Positions 47,646 to 58,300 of a stretch of 64,000 bases of DNA are shown piece after piece. This DNA is from Limonium bicolor (Eukaryota; Streptophyta; Magnoliopsida; Caryophyllales; Plumbaginaceae). Every line of letters begins with the position of its first letter. Positions within the stretch are counted from its first letter, which is position 1. The DNA lies in contig CM041781.1 of NCBI GenBank assembly GCA_023374045.1, forward strand, positions 140,918,982-140,982,981. Reading direction: 5' to 3'. The notes under the pieces are model-generated. The model worked only from the letters and a program-made list of their open reading frames with translations. It made no database searches and was not told where the DNA came from. The translations under genes and the position numbers were made by a program.

Positions 47646-49046
47646 AGGCCACTGTATGGACCAAAATTGTTGTTTTAAGATGGGAATTGTTATCTAAAAA
47701 TTGTAGTTGGTTAGTAATGATATTATAAGGTTATGTGAGACATGTTAGGTGGGTTTTAAAGGCAATTAAAAGGATGAAAAGTTGTAACAAGTGTAAAATA
47801 AAAATAAACTAGTAATGTTGAGTAGATAATGTTAATAGTGGACTAGTGCGTTAATTAACCGACGTTACTAATGTGTTTAGGATTCTCTCAAGGTGGAAAC
47901 CAGTCGAGGCAAGGACCGAGGTATGGTTTTCTTGTAGTCTGTTGTCTAGCGGTTTACACCAGTTTGTGAGTTGTATGTTTTTCTGTGTGTTTACAACGTT
48001 ATAAGATTTAAACATGTAATGAGTTTACAGTTGTTCGTATTATTGTGATGTGATGTTGTGACTCAATTCTCTTGTGTGTGTCTAACATGACTTACCACCT
48101 ATTGTGTGTTGGTTGTTAAGTTCCACTATGAACTTCTAACAAGTGTTAACTGGGAAGTGAGGAATCCGGTTGTCCGGTTATGCATGTAAGTTAAGAGTAG
48201 ATATCTGAATCAGATTCGACTCTTATGTTGTTAAGATTGTTCTCCTTAAATTGGCGTTCGATCTCCCGCTAGCTTCTTCCAAAGCTTACCTATTCTGACT
48301 TATGATCGGTTTAGTGGGAACCTGTGTTGTGTGGTGTGTTCGGGTCACTAATCCGAACCATCTGTGACTTAAGTTACTCGTTCGTCTAACAGAACGGTAA
48401 TGAGTGTGTTTAACGAGCTTGACATGAGAGTGAATCACTCTCTAGGCTCTTATGTTATTTGACCCTTGTGGTTTGTTATCGTGGAGTGAAAATCCACTGT
48501 GTATGTGTTGTTGTGCTATGCGCCATTGATGCTAAGCCATATGTTATGTTATGTATATAAATGAATGCCATGTTATAATGACAAGTAGCTGCGCGTATCC
48601 CGGTAGCCGATGGGCTGCGCGTTAGCCATACCAGCCAAGGGTTGCTGACCCCCTCGGGGGATCCATATTTCTTATACTGCAGGATGAGGATCGAAGAAGC
48701 GGAGTGGCTTTAGATCCTAGGATGTGATTACTTTTGTATACTTTTGGATGTTGGCCCGGGATGCGCCTGTGCTCCTGTGGCGTTATATACTTTTGGTTGT
48801 TGCAGTTACAGTAATGTTATACAGTGAAGGATATGTAAACACTCGGTATTGTATATGATGTATTTATGGTTTAGTTTTATGCTCGGGAGTCTGATCATCA
48901 GACCGGTACAATTGTATTCATTCTGCCTTGTCAAACACGTGGGTGGTTGACGGCGTTGTAGCACCGAATCGTTAGTTACTGTTTAGTCATTTATTCCGCT
49001 GCAATTTCATTTAGTATCATGTGCGTATTTGGGGTGTTACAAAAAG

Positions 49047-49074
49047 TGGTATCAGAGCGAAGTATCGCTCTGAT
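49047..49074 (+). promoter_or_regulatory. Element C primer binding site (tRNA-iMet) and overlapping palindrome
   Basis: TGGTATCAGAGC (49047-49058) starts five bases after the LTR end and matches the plant initiator tRNA-Met 3' end. ATCAGAGCGA and TCGCTCTGAT (49051-49074) form a 10-bp stem with loop AGTA, so the primer site can also be paired in a hairpin. Confidence 0.9.
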
Positions 49075-49143
49075 GACTAGAATACCGAGCTTAGGAATAT
49101 ACCGAGTTAGGAAACCTAACTACAGTTACCTAAGTGATCAGTT

Positions 49144-50610
49144 ATGGAAGGTAGACCACGCGGTAGAGGCCGCGGAAGTGGTACTGGTACTGGGGGAGAC
49201 CAGGGCGAGAACACTACGGCCCAGGTTATGGCTGAGGCTGTAGCAGCCGCTGTGGCCCAGATGGTACCCCAGCTTGTAGCTGCGATCCAGCAGGGGCAGA
49301 TGCCCGGAGTTCAGCCACCACCGCCACCGCCACGAGAGACCAACTGGGTCAAGGCATTGGCAGACTTAAGACCCCCTTCATTTCATGGGGAGACCGACCC
49401 ACGTAAGCTGGAGGCGTACATCTCCGAGTTGGAGACCGCCTACGAGACCTTGGCTGTACCTTCAGAGGCTAAGGTCTGTCTTGCCGCTTACTACCTGAAG
49501 GGTTCGGCACAAAACTGGTGGAAGCTAGTGAGAGAGGACCGGATGACGGATCCTCAGTTTGGTTGGAGGGAGTACACGGCTCTGCTGCGAGCCAAATACT
49601 ACCCCGTGCACGTTCAAGAGGCCAAGCGCCTGGAGCTGGATAGCCTGAGGCAGGGGGACAAGGTGACGGTTGATGAGTATTACACCGCCTTCACCGGCCT
49701 TGTCCACCTGTTACCGGACCTGGGATACTCGAACCGGGTGCTGGTAAACCGTTTCTACAACGGTCTCAGCCACCGTCTTCGCTATGGGATGGGGCCAGCT
49801 GAGTATACTACCTTGCAGGTAATTTGAATAAAGAGTGATGTGAATATGTGTAGTCTATAAGTGAGTATTAATGTGAGTTTGTGAGTATGTATTGCGGGGC
49901 ATGACTGACCATCCTAAATTCAGGAGTGCTATCATGCCGCTGCTAAGGTGGAGATCACCGTCCGTCTGAGGGACGAGGAGAATGCGCACAAGCGCAAGGC
50001 CACGAGCGAGGGCCAGAGTTCACAGGGGTACGGGGGAGGAAAGAAGAAGAAGAAACCTTATCCCCAGCCCCAGAAGAGTCAGCACCAGGGTGACAAGGGC
50101 CAAGCCCAAACCACCACAGCCGAGGAGCCACTGAAGCTCACATATGCCTATGCGGCGAAGCCCCTACGCTCATACCCACCAAAGGGTAATGGTTTAATCA
50201 TGTGTAATAAGTTGATGTGTATGTTGATAAGTTGTGAAACAAGTACTGAGTGTGTATTGTGTTAGCAGCTAGCACGGGCTCTGGACCGGAGCGCCACTAT
50301 TACTGTAAGTGGTGCAATGGAGACCACCCCAGCAAGGACTGCAAAGGGAATGAGGTGCAGTGTCGATACTGCGAGAAGTGGGGTCACCGTGACCACGAGT
50401 GTTACCGGAACCCCAACAGCAGAGTCAACAAGCCCAAGGGGCAGTGGAAGGGTAAGGCCACAGCAGCTATTGATGGCCCGAAGACGGCTAACCAGCCACC
50501 CACTGATCAGAGGCATACTGATTCCCAGAAGGGGAAAGGGTCGGGACCTAGCAAGGCCACCCTGAATGTGGTGGACCGGTCTGAGGCGCCAGGGCCCTCT
50601 TCTAGACCAG
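49144..50610 (+). CDS. gag: Gag with introns (capsid-like region, two zinc knuckles)
   Basis: Gag forms the virus-like particle and binds genomic RNA. Exons: 49144-49818, 49924-50185 and 50269-50610. The GT-AG introns (49819-49923, 105 nt; 50186-50268, 83 nt) are visibly more AT-rich than the exons, contain stops, and join in matching phase (0, then 1). Joining exon 1 to exon 2 puts TTLQ next to ECYHAAAKVE, and the combined text follows chromovirus Gag order: an RGRGRGSG basic start, the Gag core (YLKGSAQNWW, VDEYYTAF), a lysine-rich segment, then zinc knuckles CX2CX3HX4C (CKWCNGDH...) and CX2CX4HX4C (CRYCEKWGH...). About 426 codons. The last codon is split at a third donor (GT at 50611), leading either to the AlkB exon or toward pol. 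An unspliced RNA would stop at 49826. Intron calls are by eye. Confidence 0.8.
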
Positions 50611-50756
50611 GTACCGCCTAAACTGTTGAATGTAATAAGTGATTGCATACCGTATTTCATGCTTACGTGTACTAGTGAGTTCAAGTGTATCATCATGTGA
50701 GTGAGGAGTTAAAGTATAGTGTAAAAGACACCTAATAGATAATTCTAAACTGAAAG
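50611..50756 (+). other. Candidate intron 3 between gag and AlkB (146 nt)
   Basis: Donor AG|GTACCG at 50610/50611 (phase 1) and acceptor CTGAAAG|GAACC at 50756/50757. The AT-rich stretch has CTAAT and CTAAAC as possible branch sites and a stop in the gag frame at 50622-50624. Removing it joins gag to the AlkB frame exactly: 1279 plus 740 nt is 673 codons including the stop. Confidence 0.6.
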
Positions 50757-51496
50757 GAACCTTCAATATATGTTATCCAATCCCACCCACACCAAACCCT
50801 GAAGAAACCACCATCAACATCACCGACTTTCCAATGGAGCAATGTCAGGTTATCCAGCCAGGTATGATACTCTTAAGTGGATACCTGACACCGGAAGCAC
50901 AAGTCCATATCATCAGACGATGCGACGAACTTGGAGCTAAACCTGGAGGTTTCTACACACCTGAATATCCGAACGGATCAAGAATGCAATTGAAGATGAT
51001 GTGCATGGGTAAGGACTGGAACCCTTACACCAAGTCATATCAAGAAGTGCGAGCTGAAGATGGAGCAACAGTACCAAGTATACCAGAGGAGTTCCGTGCG
51101 GTCGTTAATCACGCCGTGGGAATTGCTCAACAAGTTGGAACGGATTCAATTCCAAATGTAGAAGCAGATTTGTGTATTGTGAACTTCTACCAGAAAGGTG
51201 GACGGTTAGGTTTACACCAAGATAAGGACGAGTCACCCGAGTCTCTAAGTAAGGGAGTACCCGTGGTGTCTTGGTCCATTGGTGATACCGCAGTATTTGT
51301 GTATGGCGAGCAGAAGCGTGCTGATCTCGCATGGAAGTTAATGTTAAAGTCAGGAGATGTACTAATCATGGGTGGGCAGTCAAGGATGCTATATCACGAC
51401 ATCAGAAAGATCAAACTGAATACCGCACCGTCGGCAGTGATCAATGCCACACACATGAAACCCGGACGTTTGAATTTGACCTTCAGACAATTCTAA
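50757..51496 (+). CDS. AlkB-type Fe(II)/2-oxoglutarate dioxygenase (plant ALKBH1-like) inside the retrotransposon
   Basis: AlkB enzymes oxidatively remove methyl groups from nucleic acids. Counting from the ATG at 50834 (220 codons), the core keeps N117-F-Y119, H128-Q-D130 and H188 (the iron triad) and R212-L-N214-L-T216-F-R218 (the RxNxTxR signature that binds 2-oxoglutarate). SWSIGDTAVFVYG (147-159) and SGDVLIMGG (173-181) are typical core strands. GMILLSGYL, GGFYTPEY and LKMMCMGKDW fit plant ALKBH1-like proteins rather than the ALKBH9/10 group. The frame is open upstream of the ATG back to the acceptor at 50757, so a Gag fusion (672 residues) is possible. It is intronless, as expected for capture from an mRNA. 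It shows no stop or frame shift, unlike the neighbouring pol. It lies in sense orientation between Gag zinc knuckles and protease. A separate later insertion cannot be excluded, but no LTR, TIR or poly-A tail borders it. Confidence 0.9.
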
Positions 51497-51679
51497 GCCT
51501 TGTATACTTTTGTAATGTGTTAAGCCAGTATATGTTAAGGGAGTTATGTATGTGTTAAGTTATATCAACCATGTAAACCAACAATGTTGTAAAGAGGAAG
51601 TGTTAATGAATAAAGTGGAGTTATTGAAGTATATCAACCGTGTTGTTACCCAGTACTTATTAGTTTGCCAATGAATTAG
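51497..51679 (+). other. AT-rich spacer between AlkB and protease, candidate 3' end of a long intron
   Basis: Low-GC text with stops in all frames, ending ATTAG|GTTG at 51679/51680 after a T-rich stretch. Joined to the donor at 50610 it would remove the whole AlkB region (1069 nt) and enter the protease frame, except for a one-base discrepancy near 51726. Confidence 0.4.
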
Positions 51680-53892
51680 GTTGTGCACTCGGAACGGGAG
51701 GTACACGAGTGTCTGCAATGAGGCAGAAGCCAGCAAGAGCGGCACAATCCTCACTGGTACCTTTCCAGTGAATGGCGTGGATGCATCGATCTTGTTCGAC
51801 TCTGGAGCCTCACACACATTTGTTTCGCTATCTTTTGCGAAGAGGCTGGGGTTAGATGGAGAGGAGATGCCAGACTTCTTGGTCACTCTCCCATCGAAAG
51901 AGCGGATCAGATGTACCCGCTACCACCGAGATGTCATTGTACGAATCAGAGGTGAAGAGTTCCCGATCGACCTGATAGAGTTCGACGGACTTGGATTTGA
52001 TGTGATTGTCGGGATGAACTGGTTGGAGCGGTACAAGGGCAGAATCCTGTGTGCTGAGCATCGACTGCTTCTTCGGAGTCCATCTGGGGTTACCATATCT
52101 TACCGCCAGAGGCCCAGGGAGCCTTCGACTCAGATCATCACCGCCATGGCCATGTATCGTGAGTTACGACGAGGGAGTGATGTATACCTCTGCTATGTCC
52201 AGGACATAGAGAGAGACCCTGAGTTTAGCCCAGATGTGCCGGTAGTGTCGAGTTTCCTGATGATGTATTTCCTAAGGAACTGCCGGGCATGCCGCCAGCA
52301 CGAGAGGTTGAGTTTTGAGATCGACTTAGTTCCGGGTACTGGACCCATTGCGAAAGCACCTTATCGTATGGCTCCAGCAGAGATGACAGAGCTCAAGGAG
52401 CAGCTGAGAGACCTACTCGACAAGGGCTTTATCCGCCCTAGTGTTTCACCATGGGGAGCGCGGTTCTCTTCGTGAAGAGAAGGACGGGAGCCTCCGCCTG
52501 TTGTATTTTATCGGGAGCTGAATGCTGTTACGGTGAAAAACCGTACCCTTACCACGCATCGACGATCTATTTGATCAGCTGAAGGGTGCATCAGTATTCT
52601 CCAAGATAGACTTACGTTCCGGATACCATCAGATTGCCATCCGTGACAGTGATATCGAAAAGATAGCTTTCAGAACGAGGTATGGGCACTATGAGTTCAC
52701 AGTTATGCCGTTTGGCTTATCGAATGCACCAGCTAAGTTCATGGACTTAATGAACCGTTTGTTCCAAGATCAGGTGGACAAGTCAGTGGTAGTCTTCATC
52801 GATGACATTCTTGTGTATTCTAAATCTAGAGGTGAGCACGAAAGCCACCTGAGAAATGTGTTACAAACTCTGAGGAAACCAGTTGTATGCAAAGTTTTCG
52901 AAATGTGAATTTTGGTTGAACCAAGTATCTTTCCTTGGACATGTGATTTCTGAGGCCGGGATCGCTGTTGATCCGGCAAAGATAGATGCAGTGCGCACCT
53001 GGCCTAGGCCGAAGACAGTCACTGATATCAGGAGCTTCCTCGGTCTGGCAGGTATTATAGGAGGTTTGTGAAGGACTTCTCCAGTATCTCGAAGCCGATG
53101 ACTTCCTTAATGAAGAAGGATGCACCATTCGAGTGGACAGTTGACTGTGAGAGTTCTTTCGCGAGTCTCAAGGATGCTCTGACATCTGCACCAGTCCTGA
53201 CTATACCAGACGGTCCAGATGGTTTTGAGGTCTACTGCGACGCATCAGGCAGGGTATGGGTTGTGTGTTGATGCAACACGGGAAGGTCGTAGCATACGCC
53301 TCCCGTCAGCTGAAGAAGCATGAGGAGAACTACCCTACCCACGACTTAGAATTGGGTGCCATTGTCTTCGCATTGAAGATATGGCGACATTATTTGTATG
53401 GGGTAAGTGTGACAATCTATTCTGACCATAAAAGCTTAAAGTACTTGTTCACTCAGAAAGAGTTGAACATGAGGCAAAGAAGGTGGGTTGAGTTTCTGAA
53501 TGACTACGATATTAATCTGCAATACAAAGAGGGTAAGGCAAATGTGGTAGCTGACGCACTGAGTCGCCGAGCACACTCTCTCCATTCGCTAGTCTCTTAC
53601 TGGCTTGGTTGAAGAGGTGCGGAGTGCTCAGATGACGGATCAGTACATGCTGGAGATCCGGCAGAAGCTTATTGATGGCACATTCGAGGGTCAGAAGTAC
53701 GACTTCAGACTCCACGATGATGACCTGATTAGGCTGAATGGCCGATTGTGTATACCTAGGAGTAGCGCTGAGTTGAAGGAGCGCATATTGAGTGAATCCC
53801 ATTGTTCTACTACTTCGATTCACCCCGGAGCTTCAAAGATGTATAAGAGTATGAAAAGGTATTTTTGGTGGACTGGAATGAAGAAAGATGTT
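51680..53892 (+). pseudogene. pol: Element C protease, reverse transcriptase and RNase H, broken by one-base indels
   Basis: Protease: FDSGASHTFVS near 51799 with the catalytic DSG, then [60 protein letters not shown] and the intact catalytic [10 protein letters not shown] (about 52797). RNase H: EVYCDASG (about 53228), [22 protein letters not shown] and [12 protein letters not shown]. Part of the integrase zinc-binding region follows (SESHCS, YKSMKRYFWWTG). The frame shifts near 51726, 52245 and 52315 (compensating), 52457, 52510, 52540, 52885, 53055, 53252, 53600 and 53890. All are small indels, and I found no substitution to a stop. Either the copy has decayed or the consensus sequence has errors. 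The sister element B has no frame shift over the corresponding 2.4 kb. Confidence 0.88.
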
Positions 53893-55046
53893 GAGTATTG
53901 TTGAGGTGTCTCACTTGCCAGAAGGTCAAGTTTGAGCACCGACGGCCTGGTGGTATGGTACAGCCAATGCCAGTGCCTGAGTGGAAGTTCCATGATATCT
54001 CCATGGACTTTGTAGTAGGGCTTCCGCCTACAAGGGGAGGTCTGAATATGATATGGGTGATAGTTGACCGACTGACCAAGGTGGCCCGATTCATTCCGAT
54101 GAAGGACACTTGGAAAGTGGCAAGATTGGCAGAACTGTTTGATAAAGAGATTGTAAGACATCATGGTGTACCAAAAACGATTGTATCTGACAGAGATACC
54201 AGATTCTTATCCAGATATTGGAAGTCCACACGAGAGGCATTGGGTACTGAATTGAAATTGAGTACAGCGTTTCATCCACAGACCGATGGTCAGAGTGAGC
54301 GCACTATTCAGACACTTGAGGATATGCTACGTGCTTGTGCACTTGACTTTCAGACCAGCTGGATTGATAAGTTACATCTGATCGAGTTTAGTTACAACAA
54401 CAGTTATCATGCTTCGATCAAGATGTCTCCCTTCCAGGCCTTGTACGGTAGACCATGCCGCACGCCATTATGCTGGGATGAGTCGAGTGAGACGGTCATT
54501 ATAGGACCAGAGTATCTTGAGCAAGTTCAGGCAGAAGTTCGCCAGATCAGGGCTAATATGAAAGCAGCTCAGGATAGACAGAAGTCGTACGCAGATGTGC
54601 GCCGACGTGACCTGGAGTTCGCCGTGGGCGATCAGGTATTTTTGAGAGTATCCCCCATGAAGGGAGTATTTCGTTTTGGCCAGAAGGGCAAGTTGAGCCC
54701 AAAGTATGTGGGGCCTTATGTTGTGACGGAGCGGATCGGCCCGGTAGCCTATAGACTAGACCTACCCGCCGAGCTGGGCAAGGTACATGATGTATTTCAT
54801 GTGTCCCAGTTGAAGAAGTATATGTCTCATCCGTCTCATGTGCTTCAGCCTGAAAGGCTAACCTTAGAGCCGACCATGCGATCAGTGGAGACTCCGGTAC
54901 GGATTCTGGATGCTAAGACTCGAGACACTCGCCATAAGTCCGTGAGACTGGTGAAAGTTCTTTGGTCTAACCAGGACGTTGAGGAGGCCACTTGGGAGCT
55001 GGAAGATAAGATGAAGGCGAAGTACCCGTCATTGTTTACTTCTTAG
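53893..55046 (+). CDS. Element C integrase with GPY module and chromodomain
   Basis: Integrase inserts the cDNA into the chromosome, and a C-terminal chromodomain can steer this to marked chromatin. From 53898 the frame has 382 codons. The CxxC of the zinc-binding region is at residues 4-7; its His residues are upstream beyond the frame shift near 53890. The catalytic core has D37 (SMDFVVG), D98 (VSDRDTRF) and E134 (QSERTIQT), the DD35E spacing. [16 protein letters not shown] and [10 protein letters not shown] blocks follow, then [10 protein letters not shown] and the C-terminal [18 protein letters not shown], as in Tekay-type chromodomains. Stop TAG at 55044-55046. It is almost colinear with element B's integrase. 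In life this would be the end of a Gag-Pol polyprotein, so the ATG at 53898 is not a real start. Confidence 0.9.
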
Positions 55047-55369
55047 TACTTATGTGTATAGGGTACGGGGCGTACCCCTTTTTAAGGGGGGTAGAGCCGT
55101 TTCGGTTATGTGTGTACGACGTGTATTTGAATACATCGTCTATGTTATGTTGTTATGTTACAGACCGTTGTGTCTGAATGATGTGGATAATGTTGTATGG
55201 ACCTTGTGTCCAATGTTATGTTATGTTGTATGGACCTGGTGTCCAATGTTATGTAAGTGTGTTGTTAATGATGTATGGAAGTATTGTTTATAAGTATTCC
55301 CGTGTGCTAATATTTAGGATATGTGGAAGTATGAACTTTGAGGACAAAGTTCTTTTAAGGGGGGTAGAT
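55047..55369 (+). other. Element C 3' untranslated region and polypurine tract
   Basis: No gene. It contains repeats of GTATGGACCTTGTGTCCAATG type (55190-55250), then GAACTTTGAGGACAAAGTTC and the PPT TTTTAAGGGGGGTAGAT (55353-55369). Confidence 0.8.
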
Positions 55370-58300
55370 TGAAATACCCCAAACCTTAATATATTGTTTA
55401 AACACTTAAATATGGTGTATTAAGACTAAAAAGAGTCTTAGAAACATTAGAAAACAATTTAAACAAAAGAAACACAAAATGTGCTTTAAAGTCAATAAGA
55501 GCCAAAATGTGCTCTAAGCTTGGGATAAACTTGGTTAAGACCTAATGAACTTACCAAGACCTCATTTATACACTAATGAACATATTAAACCAATTACCAA
55601 AGAAAACCAAGCTTGAAAACAAGTTTAAACACAAAATGTGCTTTAAGGAGTCTTAAAGCACATTTTTGAAAAATTGTCTTGTAAATGAGTTTTGAGTGGC
55701 TAGATGTCCATCATTACTCTTAAATATATATGTGTACTATATAATATCACATTTGGGTGTCTATATTAATGGGAAATCAAAAATTTCACTTCTATGTGCC
55801 TTGTTTTATGAATAGTAACTTTTATAAGCTATTTTGTAACATATGTTTGTATAAGTAATTAAATTGACAAACAAAGACTATATTACCCTCCTACTACTAT
55901 TTGGGGCCGGTTTTTAAGGTTGGTGACACACCACCCTTGTTAGCTTGTTAAGAAAATATAAACTACTTAAGTACCCTTTTTACTTTAAAGTATAAATATC
56001 TTCATAAAGCAAATTCTATCCCATTCTCTCTCTATTTCTTTCCTTGCTCACACGGTTTCCCACCTCTCTTCTTCCTTCTTCTTGCTGTTCTCTCACGGTA
56101 ATACACACACCCCATTGAAACTCCCACTTTGATCTCTTGTAAAACCTTGCTCACTTGTCCAAATCAAAAACAACACCACCAATCTCTTCCTCTCATCAAG
56201 CTCTTCATTCCTATCTTTCAAAAGTCCAAGACAACCATTTCGGTGCCATGGAGTTTCTCCATTGAAGGAGCTTGAGCTTGTATTTTTACATATTGTTACT
56301 CTCCTTGGCTTCTAGGTAAGGAATCTCAAATAAAAACTTCATTTCCTCCTTGTTTTTGTCATGTCCGAAAATACATATTGAAGGAGCTCTTTTTGTGACT
56401 TTGTTCTAGCTTCATTCCAACTCTTCATGGACTAGGTGGAGTCCTCTCTTGCTAGATATTCAAACTCTCTTCAAAGAGCAAGGTAAAACAACTACATTAA
56501 TGTTTTTGAAACAATGTAAAACTAGGGTTTACAATGAGATGGAGCTTATAGCTTGAATACTCATTATAATGTTTGTATATTGTTTAGAACTTGTCAAAGA
56601 ATCAAGTACTCTATCGGTTTTCTAAAGGAAACAAGAAAGAAGTTATTTTGCAAAAGAGGTAAATCTACTAACCTAATGTTGTTTTAATGCCTTAGGAGAA
56701 ATGAGCTTATAAATGCTTATTAAAACTACCTAAAGAGCCAATGGTGAATGACTTAGTAAAGTGTTCTCAAGAGCTTAGTAAAAGGCATATGTGTTGTTGA
56801 GTGTATTTGCAGGTTAAAGGCAAATATATTGTGGAAATTCAGTGTTTATGATTTGTGCATCTTAAGGGCCTAAGAGCCATGTCATTTAAGGGCCTAAGTG
56901 CCATGCAATTTAAATTATGCACTATATTGTGATGTAGTGCTTTGTGAGTGAAGTTGTGTATAAAAGTACTTGATGGATTTTTAGTGTTCTTGGTTGTTTG
57001 TTGGTAAAAACAAGGTGTTTTGGTTTAGTAATGTTCTAGGAGAACCTATGTCGAAATTTAGGTAACAAATGTGAAGTTCTAGGTGTTAAAATGAGTTTGA
57101 TAAGTTAAGGAGTATTTAAAATGGTTAAGTGTTGTTCTTGTGTAGGAAACATGCATTAAGGTGATTTAGGATGTAACAAGGACTTAGGCATGAGCTTGAG
57201 ATTTTAGTATGTACCAAAGCCATTTTGGGACTTAGGTAAAGACTTAGGCAAACTTTGGTAAATAAGAAGAAAGTGTAAACTTGGAAAAGAACTTCAAGAG
57301 TGACATAAGGAGTTGGTTGTGAGAAATAATGCTTAAGAGATGATGTTAAGATGAGGAGAAAGCATTTTGGGATAGTAGTTATAATAGGTGAGAAACACCA
57401 TTTAGAAACCTAGTACAAATGTTGTAAGTGTTAAGGAATTTCACAAAGAAATAAGTAAAGGCTTAAGGAATTAGAAAATGAGTTTCATGAATGTTGTATG
57501 TGGATATAAGGGTACCAAATGTTGTTAGGAAGCATTAGGAGGCTTTGGAGGAATTTGGTTAAGTGTTTAAAGGCTTAGAAATTGAGTATAATGGCACGTC
57601 CGAACTTCCGTCCGAACTTGGAAGCTCGGACATGCCCTGTTGCGCTTACAGTTTTCTGGATTTTAGGTAGTGTCCGAACTACCGTCCGAATTTGGAAGTT
57701 CGGACGCACCTGTTATTTCTAGGGATTATCCTCGAACTGTGTCCGAACTTGGGAAGTCCGGACACATGTTCGGACGTATGGATTTCTGGTTAGGATTTTC
57801 CTCGACTCATGTCCGAACTTCCGAAGTCCGGACATAAGTTCGGACATGTGTCTGATTTCTGTCTAAAGTCACGGCTTGTGTCCGAACTTGGAAGCTCGGA
57901 CACAAGTTCGGACAGGCCACTGTATGGACCAAAAATTGTTGTTTTAAGATGGGAATTGTTATCTAAAAATGGTAGTTGGTTAGTAATGATATTATAAGGT
58001 TATGTGAGACATGTTAGGTGGGTTTTAAAGGCGATTAAAAGGATGAAAAGTTGTAACAAGTGTAAAATAAAAATAAACTAGTAATGTTGAGTAGATAATG
58101 TTAATAGTGGACTAGTGCGTTAATTAACCGACGTTACTAATGTGTTTAGGATTCTCTCAAGGTGGAAACCAGTCGAGGCAAGGACCGAGGTATGGTTTTC
58201 TTGCAGTCTGTTGTCTAGCGGTTTACACCGGTTTGTGTGTTGTATGTTTTTCTGTGTGTTTACAACGTTATAAGATTTAAACATGTAATGAGTTTACAGT

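Larger units (their letters stand above)
45099..49041 (+). repeat. Element C 5' LTR, 3943 bp
   Basis: TGAAATACCCCAAACC to GGGGTGTTACA. U3 is about 0.63 kb up to a TATA box at 45725; CT-rich leader sequence follows (about 45760-45830). The hairpin array is at 47325-47645. A conserved block with GTAGCTGCGCGTATCCCGG lies near 48590. The length is large even for this branch. Confidence 0.93.

Noticed and set aside
50834..51496. Host ALKBH1 gene that happens to lie between elements
   Set aside because: It sits inside one element bounded by a perfect target duplication, between gag and protease, with no introns and a matching splice phase to gag.
51718..51730. Programmed -1 frameshift into protease
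   Set aside because: No slippery heptamer is present at AGGCAGAAG; a simple one-base loss fits better given the many indels nearby.
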